A DNA stretch of 64,000 bases. Source: Rhizomys pruinosus (lineage: Eukaryota; Chordata; Mammalia; Rodentia; Spalacidae). A program made the position numbers and the translations under genes. This document shows positions 48,701 through 60,496 of this stretch, in pieces (position 1 is the stretch's first letter; each line of letters starts with the position of its first letter). Under the pieces are notes generated by a model. The model saw only the letters and a program-made list of their open reading frames with translations, was not told the origin of the DNA and did no database searches. The stretch lies in contig VZQC01010550.1 of assembly GCA_009823505.1 (NCBI GenBank), positions 3,341,906 through 3,405,905 of the forward strand, given 5' to 3'.

Positions 48701-50371
48701 GCCTCCTGAGTGCTGGGATTAAAGGTGTGTGTACACCACACCCGGCTACTATTTTATTTATTAAGGTAAATAACAACAGATCTTAGGTGGTAGAAGTGCT
48801 CACCCATAAAGGACCCACCAACGAGCCTGACGACTTTCTAGTTTGATTCCTAGGACCCACCATGGTGGAAGGGAGAAACCAACTCTTTAAAGTTTTCCTC
48901 TGGTGGGGCGTGGTGGCCTAGCACTTGGGAGGCAAGGCAGGCGGATCTTTTGGTTTCAAGGCCAGCCAGGTCTATAGAAGTGATTCCAGGACACGCTAGA
49001 GCTACAAGAGACCCTGTCCCTCAAAAAGACCAAAAAAAAAAAAAAGTTTTCCCTCTGAGTCTACTCAGGTTGTGCCACTCCCCCTCCACACCACAAATGA
49101 TAAAAATAAAACATATATCTGTTTTTGTAAATTTGTAATTTTTTTATGTGTATGAATGTACTGTACTGATTGTAGGGTTTGTCACCTGTGTTGGCTGCCG
49201 TGGGAGGTCAGAAGAGGGTGTCAGATTCCCCCTGGAACTGGAGTTAAAGACGGTTCTAGACCAAAAAACAAACAAACAAACAAACAAATAAATAAAAAAA
49301 CCAATCTGAAACTATCCTGCAGTAAATAATGTTAACAGCAACGAAATAAGACATGAAATAGTGTAATAAAAATGGTTGGTTAAATAACAGGTTCATTTAT
49401 TTTGTTTGCTTCTCATTAAATGTTTGGATTGTGTCATCTTGTACTAAGGCTTGAAGCATAATTAGTGGAAAGCAGGTTTATATTTTGGAGCCATGGGGAC
49501 AGTTCGTTAATAAGTCAACAGTAAAACCTGAGAACTTTCTCTTGGTACCTTCTGACCTAGAGAAAGCTGGATTCCTGCCCATGGCCTGGACTTTGTTCTG
49601 CATTTTAATGCAGCTGTGACCTACCTAGCATTGGAGCAGGGAGCATTAGGGAAGAAAACAGAAGAAATGAGGTTTCTCTGCCTTATTCATTATGGATCTG
49701 GGCATTTTTCTTATTAAAGTAAATTTGGAACACTGCAACGTTAACTGCCATCACAGGGTTTCCTCCATGTGTGTGTAAAATGTGCAGAAAATAGAGACAA
49801 CTTCATGTGTGCTCTGAGGACACGCTGACTTAGCAATCACAATATAGTATTTCTCCAGGAAATAAAAGAGAACATTCCAGGTGGTCCTCAGGGGGAGGGG
49901 CCACAGTCTTTTCTGGTTTTTTTCTGTTTAGCCATTAGCAGTCACTGCTGCCCTCTTAAGGCTTTATTCTGCTTTCCCTCCATTCTGTGTATCAGTAAAA
50001 GACAGTTACCGTGAGGGGAGACTGAGTGATTGATTCTCAGGGTGTGGTTTGAGCTGGGGTGCAACTCCATTTTCATGATGAAAGACTTAAGCCTGTAAGC
50101 TGGTTTCATCATCATAACCTTTGGGATCCTCCTTGTGGCTTATCTGTAGTTTATTGCTTTTATACAGTTAATATTTTATACACACTTCCAGACACATGGA
50201 AAGGACACAAATTGCTACATACCCATACCCCACTCACACTTAATATAAACACACAATAAGGCCTCTGGTGCACCCCTCCCCAACTACATCTCCTTCTCTC
50301 TCCTATAGGGAGAACCATTATCTTGGATTTAATGTCTATAGTACCCTTGTTATCCATTTTTAAGGTGTCCG

Positions 50372-52670
50372 TGTGGTGGTTTGAATGATGGTGTCCCCCA
50401 TAGGCTTTAAGTATTCAGACATTTTGTCTCCAGTTTGGGGCACTGTTTTTGGAGGGTCTTAGAAGGGTGGCCATGCTAGAGGAAAGTATGGTGTCACTGG
50501 GGGTAGGCTTAGTGATTTTTAACAAGCCTGTGGTCTCAAGTCGCTTCTCTCTTGCTTTCCTGTGCTCTTTGCCAGATGGACCTTGGCTTGCTGCTCCCAG
50601 CTCCAGCCGCCATGCCTCCCATGACATGCCAATGATGACTCTATCCCTGGCCCGTCAATCGTAAGCTCAAATAAACCTCTTCCCTTTTATAAGTTCCTTG
50701 GTCATGGTGTTTTGTCACAGCAACAGAAAAGTGACTAATACAGTAATTTGGTACCAGAGTAGTGGGCTGTTGTTGTGAAGAACTGACCATGTGATGTTGG
50801 AGAAAGTGGAAGACTTTGGCTTTGGGCTAGAAAAGCTATTGACTACTGTAAGCAAGCTAAGGGCCATTCTAGTAGAACCCGTGAAAACTGAAAGCATTCA
50901 GCTGCAAAAAAATGTAGTTCCAGAGGAAAATAAAGACTTAGGCAGCAACGGGATATTTTATAAAGAGTCTGGCAGCAGTTTTGCCCCAGCCAAATGCTTG
51001 CCATGGATCTAAGTTGAAAAGCAATGGACTAATTCTTTGGCAGAGGAATTTCAAGACAGCCAACATAGAAATGGTGTTGTGGCTTTAATGGTGATATTTT
51101 ACAATCTACAGTGAAAAAGAGCAAATGGGGCAGAAAGAAAATGCAGAATGATACAGTTTTGATCTGATAAAAGTACACTAGGAAGATAAGGTGTGGCCAA
51201 GGCATGTGAGGAGAAGCTCCCTTTCATAAGGAGACTAAAGGGATTAAGGAGAGGGCTAGATATTTACAGTAAACAATGAGAACAGGTGAGATTAACTGGA
51301 TTAAGGAGAGGCCTCGGGATTTACAATTAAACAACAGAATCATACCTTCAGGGCAAGACTACACACCACAGCTAATCCTCCAACTTTTGAAGAAAATACT
51401 GAAAGCGTTTTCTACTTCAACAAGTCCAGGGCAGAGAAAAATTGCAAATGTGGTTAAAGTAGAGAGAGAGTCCATCGAACTTGCAGCCAGATTTGGCATT
51501 TTCTTCACTGGTGCTGGCTTTAGAGGCATGAAGTTTGCAAGAGGAAAGGGTCATCGTTTCTTCCTCCCTTCCCTTTTTTTTTTTTTATTCTTTTTTGTTT
51601 CATCTTTTTTTTTTTCTCCCTTCTTCCTATTCCCTGTTCCCTCCCTTCCCCCCCCCTCTGCTTTCCCTTTTTTTCTTTTTTCCCATCCCGTCACTAGTCT
51701 TCTTTCCTCCTTCTTCCTTCCCACGGTTTCGCGAGCCATCAGAGGCCAGGCAGATTGCAGCAGGGGCATCTCTGAATAAAGAAGGCCAAAGGCCATTGCT
51801 AATGAAGCTTGAATGTGAAGCCTGGTTTGGCAGAGAGACCCCAACGAAGACAGGTCAGATGCCAGACCTGTGAGATTTTTGCCAAGGAGAGTGCATACAG
51901 GGAGTGTACCAGCCAAGAGAGAGATGTAGGCAAGCAAAAAGAAAAGCCTGGAGAGGATGTGAGCCATCTAAAGCCCTTTGGAAGTCAAGGCCCAGAGTTG
52001 CACATGGAGCTTAAAAAAAATGGACTTGGGAAAGTTTGCCCTGCTGGTTTGGTCTTGTTTGGTCAGTATTTCCTCACTATGCCTCTATTCCTCCCTTTTG
52101 GAAGAATGTGTATTCAGTTCCATGTTACATTGGGAGTTTGTAATTTTGCCTTTTGATTTTACAGAAACTTACAGTTACAGATGATTGCCTTGAGTCTCAG
52201 AAGGAATTTGGACTGTAGACTTTTGCGATGGCATTGAAACTGCATAAAGAATATGGGGACTTTTAATTTTGGTTGGACTAAATTGCGTTTTGCATTTTTA
52301 TATGGTCAGGAGCTAGGGGGCCAGGGAGTGGATGTGGTGGTTTGAATGAGTGTCCCACCTAGGCTTTAAGTATTCAGACATTTTGTCTCCTGTTGGTGGC
52401 ACGGTTGTTTTTGGAGTCTTGAAGGTGTGGCGTGCTAAGAGGACAGTATGTCACTGGGGGCAGGCTTAGTAGTTTAACAATTTGTGGTCTCCAGTCGCTT
52501 CTTCTGCTTCCTGTGCTCATTTTGAGATGTGACCCGTGTCTTCTACCCCAGCCCAGTGCCAGCTTCCCACCCATGGCTCTAATTCCCTGAACCGTCAATG
52601 TAAGCTCAAATAAACCTTCTTTATAAGTTCTTGGTCATGGTGTTTTACACAGCACAGAAAAGGTACTCCA
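50372..52670 (+). repeat. Copy of the MaLR element within the duplicated block
   Basis: Same element and same GTGTC flank on the 3' side (52671-52675). It has dozens of short indels and one 150-nt pyrimidine-rich insertion at 51560-51720 that the first copy lacks. It is part of the false duplication, not a second integration. Confidence 0.88.
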
Positions 52671-55600
52671 GTGTCTAGTGTATTTTCTGTTGTCATAAAA
52701 GAATACTTGAGACTAGTATTATTTACTTATTTGGGGGTGCTGGGGTTGGGTCTAGAGCCTTGCGTATACTAAGGGATCATTTGACCAATCGCTATAGTCA
52801 TGTCATTTTTTTTCCTTTTTGTTTTAGGGGGCAGTTCCTATTTACCCAGGCGATCTTCTTAGCTCCCAGGTAGCACCGACACTAGTAATTATAAGAAAAG
52901 TTTTTTTGCTCTCTGTTCTAGGGTATCAGAAGCCCAAAGCATGGTGCTGATATCTCCTCAGCTTCTGGTGAGGGCCTCAGAGCAGAAGGGCCCACAGACA
53001 TGGGAAAGAGGAAGAGGGCCGCTTCATACCAATGGCTAATGTTGGAAACAAGAAGCTTCATTCATTCTTGAGGATAGCCTGCCAGATACCTCCCATCAGA
53101 CCCCACCTTCTTCCAACACAAGACTTTTTAGTGACCCATTCAACCCATATCAGATGTTTAGGCTATTTAACAGTGTTCTCTGAATGTTTTTGTATGTCTC
53201 CTTGTTGTACGCTGGTGTGAGAGTTTCTGTGTATGCTACCGGTATGTGGAGTCATTATCACTTTTATCAGAAATTGCCTATTGGTCTCTGAAATCTTTGT
53301 AAGAACTAACATTCAGAGGGGCGGCGGACGGTGGTGGTTGCATGCCTTTAAATCCTAGCATTTGGGGGCAGAGGCAGGCGGATCTTTGTGAGTTCAAGGC
53401 CAGCCTGGTCTACAGATGATTCAGGACAGCGGGGCTACAGGGAGACCCTGTCTGGAAAAGACCAAAAAAGAACTACATTCATACCAACTTTGGTGTGAGA
53501 AATTCTTTTTTCTCTATCCTCAATGGGAAGCTTAATTTTTTTTTTTTTTCTAAATCTAGACAGGCCTGGTACTACATCCGAGAATTCTAGCACACCTGAA
53601 GGTAGATCAGAAGGATTAGGAGTTCCAAGTTAATCTCAGCTCAATGAGTTCAAAGCCAGCCTAGGTTGCCATGAGCCCTGTCTCAAAGAAATAAATAAAA
53701 TAAAAAAGCCATGAGGAGCTAGAGAAATGGATGGTTCAGTGGTTAGAGCACTGTCTGCTCTTAAGAGGAACCCAGTTCAAGTTCAGCATTCATGTAAGGT
53801 CTAACAGCCTCACATTACTCCAGTTCAGGGATTTGATGCCTGTCTTCTGACTCTCTGCACCGGTGTACTTACACATGCAGGGCAATACACACTCAACACC
53901 TAAAATAAAAATAAGAAATAAAGCAGTGGCGCACGCCTTTTTTTTTTTTTTTTTTTTAACCCAGCACTTAGGAAGCAGAGGCAGGTGCGATCTCTTGTGA
54001 GTTCAAGGCCAGCCTGGCCACATAGTGGAGCTCCAGGACAGCTGGGACCAAAGGGAGACCCTGTCTCAAAAAGACCAAAAAATAATAATAAATATAGTTT
54101 TTAAAAACATGAAGTTTGGGGCTTGGAAGATGTGGCCTAGCAGTTAAAAGCACCGACTGCTCTTGCAGAGTACCCGGGATTTTCGATCTCCAGCACCCAC
54201 ATGGTGGCTGAAAACCATCTTTACAACTCCAGTTCCAGGGGGAACCCAACACCCTCTCTGACCTCTCTGGCATTGCATGACACAGGTGCACAAACCACAT
54301 GCAGACAGTAGAGTTCATAGCACAATACAAAAAATAATAAATAAAAAAACATGAAAGTAGAAGGGGGCAGAGGAAGGAGCTTAGCAAGAGGGGTAAGAAA
54401 CATGATCCAGGGGCTGGAAAGATAGCCTAGCAGTTAAGAGCACTGACTGCCTCTTGCAGAGAACCCGGGTTCTATTCCCCATCACCACAATGGCAGCTAA
54501 GAACCGTCTGTAACTCCCAATTCCATGAGAACTCCAGTTCCAGGGGAATCTGAGACCCTCTTCTGACCTCCGCGGCATTGCACATACACGTTTGCACAAA
54601 CCTACATGCAGACAGTACACTCAATACACATTTTTTTTTTTGTGTGTGTGTGTAGTGTGCATGAATGTACGTGTTGCAAAATTCCTCCGGAAGCACCACC
54701 AACCTCCACCACCCAGGCCCCTTCTCCCTTGGTCCCTAAGACAAAGTAAGGTACAGAAGTGTTGGGGCTCCCCTACCAAGGCTGCACTGGAAAGTCTACA
54801 TCCTGGCAGCCACATAAAATGGCAAGAGAGTTGCCTCTTTCCAGCTTCCTCCATGTATACTCCTAGTCCCTTGCCCTTGTGTAACTAGGGCTGACCAGTG
54901 GTTGGAGGCGTGACTGACTGCATGACTGCTGGGTGGCTTTAGTGTCAACTTAGCACACCTGGGTCGAAGGAGCTCAGCTGGGGTTATCTCCATCGGAGTG
55001 CTGTGGCCCGTCTGTGGGGTTTTTCTTGATTGTTGGGTGATGTCGAGGGGCCCAGCCCACTGTGGGCCGGGCCATCTCCGGGGCAGGTTCTGTTTGATAA
55101 GAAAGCAGGTTGAGCATGGGCCAGGGGGCAAGCCAGTAAGCGTGTTCCTCCATAACCTGTGCTTCAGCTCCCGCCTCCAGGTTCCTGCCTGAGTTCCTTC
55201 CTTGGCCTCCTGAGTGATGACTGTGACCCAGGAGTAGTTGTGAGCCAAATAAACCCTTTCCTCCCTAAAGTTGGTTTTGGCAATCTAATTTTGTCACAGC
55301 AATGGAGAAGCCAACTGGAACACTGATTTTTTTTTTCCTGGCCCTTCCCCTCTTGGGGGGCTCCAACCAACAGGTTTGTCTGTGATGACAGTAAGCAAGT
55401 GAGCGCAGCCAAGCTTGGGAAGAAGGCTTTGTCCACAGCTTGACCTTCAGAGGACAATTGTATGCTTAACAAGTGTGATCATTGTGGGGTGTATGTATGT
55501 GTTTGTTGTGTCTTTAATACATACATAAGTGTTTGGCATGAAGTTTTCACTTGTAATCACCTATTAATATTTTGACCATTTTTTTTATTTATTTTAATTT

Positions 55601-55675
55601 TATGTATGTGAATGTAGGTCTGCAGAGGTAGGTGCACACTGACATTGCATGTAGTCAGCGTGCCCACGGAATTTT

Positions 55676-55828
55676 CTTTTTTTTTTTAATTTTTTTGGTT
55701 TTTTGAGACAGGATCTCCCTGTGGCCCCAGCTGTCCTTGTAGACCAGGCTGGCCTTGAACTCACAAAGATCCGCCTGCCTCTGCCTCCCAAGTGCTAGGA
55801 TTAAAGGCGTGCGCCACCACGCCCAGCC
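55676..55828 (-). mobile_element. B1 SINE, antisense, inside a B2
   Basis: Flanked by CCCACGGAATTT and CCCACAGAGTTT. Its poly-T head is where the contig before 45447 stops. Confidence 0.9.
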
Positions 55829-55974
55829 ACCCACAGAGTTTAAAAGAGGGTGTCAGTTCCACCGGAACTGGAGTTACAGATGGTTGTCTGCCACCATGTG
55901 GGTGCTGGGACTCGAACCCAGGTCCTCTGTAAGAACAGTTAGTGCTCTTAACCACTTTTAACTTTGTTAATATA

Positions 55975-56196
55975 TTTTTTATTATTTTTACTTTATTTTA
56001 CATATATGAGTGTATTTCCTACATGCATGTAACTGTACCCATGTCATGAAATGCCTCCAGAGATCAGAAGAGGGCATTGGATCCCCTGGAATTTGAGTTA
56101 CGGACAGCTGTTGGCTGCCATGTGGGTGCTGGGAATTGAACCCAGGTCCTCTGCAAGAGCAGTCAGTGCTCTTAACTGCTGAGCCATATCTCCTGC
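55975..56196 (-). mobile_element. B2-like SINE, antisense
   Basis: GATCAGAAGAGGGCATTGGA and GAGCCATATCTCCTGCCCC. Confidence 0.9.
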
Positions 56197-56220
56197 CCCT
56201 GAATCAAAATTTTTTAAGTA

Positions 56221-56390
56221 CTTTTTTTTTATTTGTTTGCTTTGGTTTTGTTTTACTTTATCTGGTCTTGCTATATAGCTCAGACTAGCCTTGAACTCAC
56301 TATGTAGTCCAAACTGTCTTTGAACTTGTATTGTTCTGCCTTAGCATCCTTAGTTCTGGGATTACGGGAGTGTGTCACTATGCTAAGCTT
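56221..56390 (-). mobile_element. Old B1, antisense
   Basis: CTGGTCTTGCTATATAGCTC and GGGATTACGGGAGTGTGTCA. Confidence 0.7.
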
Positions 56391-56433
56391 ATTTTTCTTT
56401 TTCTTAATTTAATTTTTATGTATATATTGTTTT

Positions 56434-56858
56434 TGTTTTTAATATTTTATTTATTTTATGTGTATGAATGTTTTGCCTGTATGAATGTTTTACATACATA
56501 TATGAGTGCATCACATGTGTATAATACCTTCAGAGGCTAGAGAAGGTGCTGGATACTCTAGAACTGGAGTTATGGATAATTGTTAGCTACCATGTGTGTG
56601 CTGGGAATCAAACCCAGGTCCTCTAGAATAACAGCAAGCGTTCTTAACTGCTAAGCCATCTCCCCAGCCCAGTATACAAGTGGTCTGCCTGCATACATGC
56701 CCCTGTGTTGTGCAAAGCCCACAGAGGCCAGAAGAAGGCATCAGATCTCCTGGAACTGGAGTTATGGAGGTTGTTAGCTACCATATGGGTGCAGGGAATT
56801 GAACCCAGGTCCTCTGGAAGAGCAGCCACTAGCCTTAACATCTGAATCTCTCTAACCC
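56434..56858 (-). mobile_element. Two adjacent B2-like SINEs, antisense
   Basis: 56434-56671 and 56675-56858; the second lacks its A/T tail. Confidence 0.87.
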
Positions 56859-56954
56859 GCAAGTACTTTTTTAAAAATTATAATGCAATAATTTATTTAG
56901 AAGGAAGAAAAAGAAATAAATTATCCTTGATTGCTCATGTGATTTAAAAACTTG

Positions 56955-57336
56955 CAGAGAGAGATGGCCTAGCGGTTAAGAGCGCCGACCGCTCTTGCAG
57001 AGGACCTGAGTTCGCTCCCCAGCACCCACATGGCGGCCGAGAACCCTCTGAAACTCCAATTCCAGGAGAACTCCAGTTCCAGGGGAATCCGACACCCTCT
57101 TCTGACCTCCGCGGCATTGCACGACACGGGTGCACAGACTTGCATGCAGACAGTACATTCATACACATACAAAAATAAATAAATGCCAGGCGTGGTGGCG
57201 CACGCCTTTAATCCTAGCGCTTGGGAGGCAGAGGCACGCGGATCTCTGTGAGTTGGAGGCCAGCCTGGTCTACAGAGTGAGTTCCAGGACAGCCAGAGCT
57301 ACAGGGAGACCCTGTCTCAAAAGGACCAAAAAAAAA
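56955..57336 (+). mobile_element. B2 with a B1 in its tail
   Basis: B2 without its first bases (56955-57183) then B1 (57184-57336). AAACTTGCAGAGA flanks the pair. Confidence 0.93.
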
Positions 57337-57383
57337 AAACTTGCAGAGAAACCATATTAGGGATGTTCAGGGTAAAATTGTGC

Positions 57384-57442
57384 ACACACACACACACACA
57401 CACACGGACACGGACACGGACGCGGACATGGACACACACACA
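57384..57442. repeat. (CA)n with embedded GGACAC hexamers
   Basis: A CA run, then CGGACACGGACACGGACG, GGACATGGACAC and CA again. Confidence 0.93.
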
Positions 57443-57568
57443 TAAAATGGGAGTAGGAACCCACATTTTCCTGTATCCTGTATAATATGTGTGCCAGTTA
57501 GTTTTGCTTGGGTATCTATCCATACCTCCACCGCCCCAATTTAGTGGTTTAAAAGAACTACCAATATG

Positions 57569-57795
57569 GGGCTGGAGAGATGGCCTAGTGGTTAAGAGCG
57601 CCGACTGCTCTTGCAGAGGACCCGGGTTTGATCCCCAGCACCCACATGGCAGCTAAAAACCGTCTTTAACTCCAGTTCCAGGGGAATCCGACACCCTCTT
57701 CTGACCTCCGCGGCATTGCATGACACGGGTGCACAAACCTGCATGCAGACAGTACATTCATACACATACGAAAATAAAATTTTTAAAAAATTTTG
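57569..57795 (+). mobile_element. B2 SINE
   Basis: GAACTACCAATAT / GAGCTACCAATAT flank it. Confidence 0.93.
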
Positions 57796-57984
57796 AAAAA
57801 GAGCTACCAATATTTAACTTGTGTTTCTGGGCTCAGCTGAGCTCATTCATGGGTCAGTGGTCAGTCACCTGACACCTAGACTGTTCTGACCTTGGAGGTT
57901 GACTAACAGGGTTGACTGACACTAACACTAACAGGATAATCTACCTGTGCATCTGGCGTCCCTGCTGCTGAGACTTGAGACATG

Positions 57985-58107
57985 CATTGGTACTTGGGTG
58001 ATGACCAATGTATGTCTCATTGATACGCAGTAATAAAATGAAACATTGATATACAGTAAAATGAAACATACCCATTGGATAAACCTTTGCATGTCATGTT
58101 TGGTAAC
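57985..58107 (+). repeat. Left arm of a ~120-bp inverted repeat
   Basis: CATTGGTACTTGGGTGATGA to CATGTCATGTTTGGTAAC. It pairs with 58706-58824 with one substitution and two small indels by eye. Confidence 0.93.
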
Positions 58108-58245
58108 ATCCCATTAGGCAGAGCAAGTTAAATGGCTGAGCCCAGACTCTGAGGTAAAGCATTAAAGTTACACCGTAGGGACCAGAGTAGGGTCTAACCA
58201 TAATGGTCAATTTATCATAATATTCAGTTGTTGAAGCATTGTTTG

Positions 58246-58487
58246 TTTTTTTAATTTTATTTATTTTTGTATGTGTATGAATGTACTGTCTGCATGTAGG
58301 TTTGTGGACCCATGTCGTGCAATGCTGTGGAGGTCAGAAGAGGGTGTCAGATTCCCCTGGAACTGGAGTTCTTCTGGAATTGGAGTTAAAGACAGTTCTC
58401 AGCCCTCATGTGGGTGCTGGGGATTGAACCTGGGTCCTCTGCAAGAGTGGTTGGTGCTCTTAACCACTAGGCCATCTCTCCAGCCCC
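58246..58487 (-). mobile_element. B2 SINE, antisense, in the inverted-repeat spacer
   Basis: Target TGAAGCATTGTTTG / TGAAGCATTATTTG. Confidence 0.93.
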
Positions 58488-58553
58488 TGAAGCATTATTT
58501 GTAACAGTTCATTCTTATATAATGTCATCAGCAGCATATCAAATTTCCATACA

Positions 58554-58554
<1 letters not shown>

Positions 58555-58622
<68 letters not shown>
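58555..58622. repeat. (CA)n(TA)n microsatellite
   Basis: About 18 CA units, then about 16 TA units and a T-run. Confidence 0.95.
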
Positions 58623-58630
<8 letters not shown>

Positions 58631-58705
58631 TTTTTATTTCCAGATATATGGATGTGAAGTGCTTTGTATATGGAAATAAGCCAAATAAACTCTTTTTTTG
58701 GGGGG

Positions 58706-58824
58706 GTTACCAAACATGACATGCAAAGGCTTATCCAATGGGTATGTTTCATTTTACTGTATATCAATGTTTCATTTTACTGCGTATCAATGAGACATAC
58801 ATTGGTCATCACCAAGTACCAATG
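58706..58824 (-). repeat. Right arm of the ~120-bp inverted repeat
   Basis: GTTACCAAACATGACATGCA to CACCAAGTACCAATG, the reverse complement of the left arm. The spacer holds a B2 (58246-58487) and a CA/TA microsatellite. Confidence 0.93.
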
Positions 58825-58909
58825 GGCGATACAGGCACTGCATGCATATGTAGCACATCCATACATACTTGCAAGCAAACACCATATAGATATTGTTCTA
58901 GTTTCCTTT

Positions 58910-59044
58910 CCTTTTTTTTTTTTTTTTGAGCTCTGGCTGTCCTGGAACTCACTTTGTAGACCAGGCTGGCTTTGAACTCACAGAGATCCGCCTGCCTCTG
59001 CCTCCCAAGTGCTAGGATTAAAGGCGTGTGCTACCATGCCTGGC
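58910..59044 (-). mobile_element. B1 SINE, antisense, in a MaLR-like LTR
   Basis: Target TGTTCTAGTTTCCTTT at 58894 and 59045. Confidence 0.93.
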
Positions 59045-59258
59045 TGTTCTAGTTTCCTTTCAATTGCTGTGACAGAACACTCTGACCAATACCAACTTGG
59101 GAAGGAAAGGGTTTATTCATCTTACATATCCTTGGTCACAGTTCATCACTGAGGGAGCCCAAGGTAGGATCTCGGGACAGGATCCTGGAGTAGGAGCACA
59201 GGCCATGGAGGAATGCTTCTTACCAGCTTGCTCCCCTGGCTGGTGCTCCAACTGCTTT

Positions 59259-59483
59259 TTTTTTTTTATTTATTCATTTATTTATGTGTATGGATGTACT
59301 GTCTGCATGTAGGTCTGTGCACCCATGTCATGCAGTGCCACAGAGGTCAGAAGAGGGCGTCAGATTCCCCTGGAACTGGAGTTAAAGACAGTTCTCAGCC
59401 ACCATGTTGGTTCTGGAGATCGAACCCGGGTCCTCTGCAAGAGCAGTCGGCACTCTTAACTGCTAGGCCATCTCTCCAGCCCC
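59259..59483 (-). mobile_element. B2 SINE, antisense, in the same LTR
   Basis: Target CAACTGCTTT at 59249 and 59484. Confidence 0.93.
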
Positions 59484-59685
59484 CAACTGCTTTCTTATAC
59501 AACACAGAACCACCTGCCCAGGGGTGGCACTGCCCACGGTAGACTGGGCCCTCCCACATCACTCAACAATCAAGAAAATTCCTTACAGACATGGCCACAG
59601 GCCAGTCCAATTGAGGCTCCCTTAACCCAGGTGTGTCACGTTGACACTAAAGGTATGCAGCACAGATATAATAACAAATTGATCT

Positions 59686-59925
59686 TGGAGCTGGAGAGAT
59701 GGCCTACCAGTTAAGAGCACTGACTGCTCTTGCAAAGGACCGGGGTTCGATCCCCAGCACCCACATGGCGGCTGAGAACTGTCTTTAACTCCAGTTCCAG
59801 GGGAATCCAACACCCTCTTCTGACCTCTGTGGCATTGCACGACACGGGTGCACAAACCTACATGCAGACAGTACATTCATACACATACAAAAAAATAAAT
59901 AAAATAATAAAACAAGCTATTAAAA
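59686..59925 (+). mobile_element. B2 SINE
   Basis: ACAAATTGATCTT flanks both sides. Confidence 0.93.
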
Positions 59926-59950
59926 AAAAACAAATTGATCTTAAAACATC

Positions 59951-60083
59951 TTTTTTTTTGGTCTTTTTGACCAAGGTGGCCTGGAGTTCACTATGTAGAC
60001 CAAGTGGGCCTTGAACTCACAGAGATCCTCCTGCCTCTGCCTCCCAAATGCTGGGATTAAAGGCGTGAGCCACAATACCTAGC
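59951..60083 (-). mobile_element. B1 SINE, antisense, internal deletion
   Basis: GGTCTTTTTGACCAAGGTGG lacks the usual GAGACAGGG segment. Confidence 0.88.
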
Positions 60084-60102
60084 AAAACAGATCTATTTTT
60101 TC

Positions 60103-60323
60103 TTTTCTTTTTAATTTATTTTTTATGTGTATGAATGTACTGTCTGCATGTGGGTTTGTGCACCTGTGTCATTCAGTGCTGCAGAGGTCAGAAGAGGGTG
60201 TCAGATTCCCCTGAAACTGGAGTTAAAGATGGTTCTCAGCTACCACGTGGGTGCTAGGGATCAACCTGGGTCCTCTGCAAGAGCAGTTGGCACTCTTAAC
60301 CACTAGGCCATCTCTCCAGCCCC
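60103..60323 (-). mobile_element. B2 SINE, antisense
   Basis: CAGATCTATTTTTTC / CAGATCTGTTTTTTC flank it. Confidence 0.93.
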
Positions 60324-60496
60324 AGATCTGTTTTTTCAAACAGCAAGAAACAGTGACCTTTTCCCAGAGTGTGGGATGGTGGTCGAGGGTGAGCACTTTC
60401 GGGATTTCCAGGTCCAAGTTGACTGGGGTCTTACATGGGGAAGGTTGTTAGATTTAACAAAACAAAAATGAAACCTAGATACTTAGTGAAATAGTA

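Larger units (their letters stand above)
45448..55680 (+). repeat. Second, indel-rich copy of 35430-45446 (likely false duplication)
   Basis: Direct copy in the same orientation and order: CpG island (45448-45740), B3-like SINE, LTR-like block, B1+ID composite, B2/B1 cluster, complete MaLR element (50372-52670), SINE cluster and second MaLR-like LTR (about 54920-55325). Unique blocks such as 49400-50160 are almost identical to the first copy. SINEs and homopolymers carry many one-base indels, and two low-complexity insertions occur (46570-46660, 51560-51720). At 55671 it continues into sequence that completes the B2 interrupted at 45420. I annotate SINEs only in the first copy. Confidence 0.93.
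58894..59655 (-). repeat. Solo LTR, second MaLR-like type, antisense, with nested B1 and B2
   Basis: Reverse-orientation relative of the LTR at 44660. Its end TGTTCTAGTTTCCTTT is duplicated around a B1 (58910-59044). A B2 (59259-59483) sits inside, between copies of CAACTGCTTT (59249 and 59484). Removing both leaves about 390 bp. Confidence 0.78.

Noticed and set aside
51276..51779. 167-codon plus-strand ORF in the second MaLR copy
   Set aside because: It depends on indels and the pyrimidine insertion of the noisy copy; the first copy lacks it. No retroviral protein motif.
45448..55680. A genuine recent segmental duplication
   Set aside because: The copy starts at an N, has indel-dominated noise limited to repeats, and rejoins exactly at the broken B2. 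Kept as an artefact, with depth as the deciding test.
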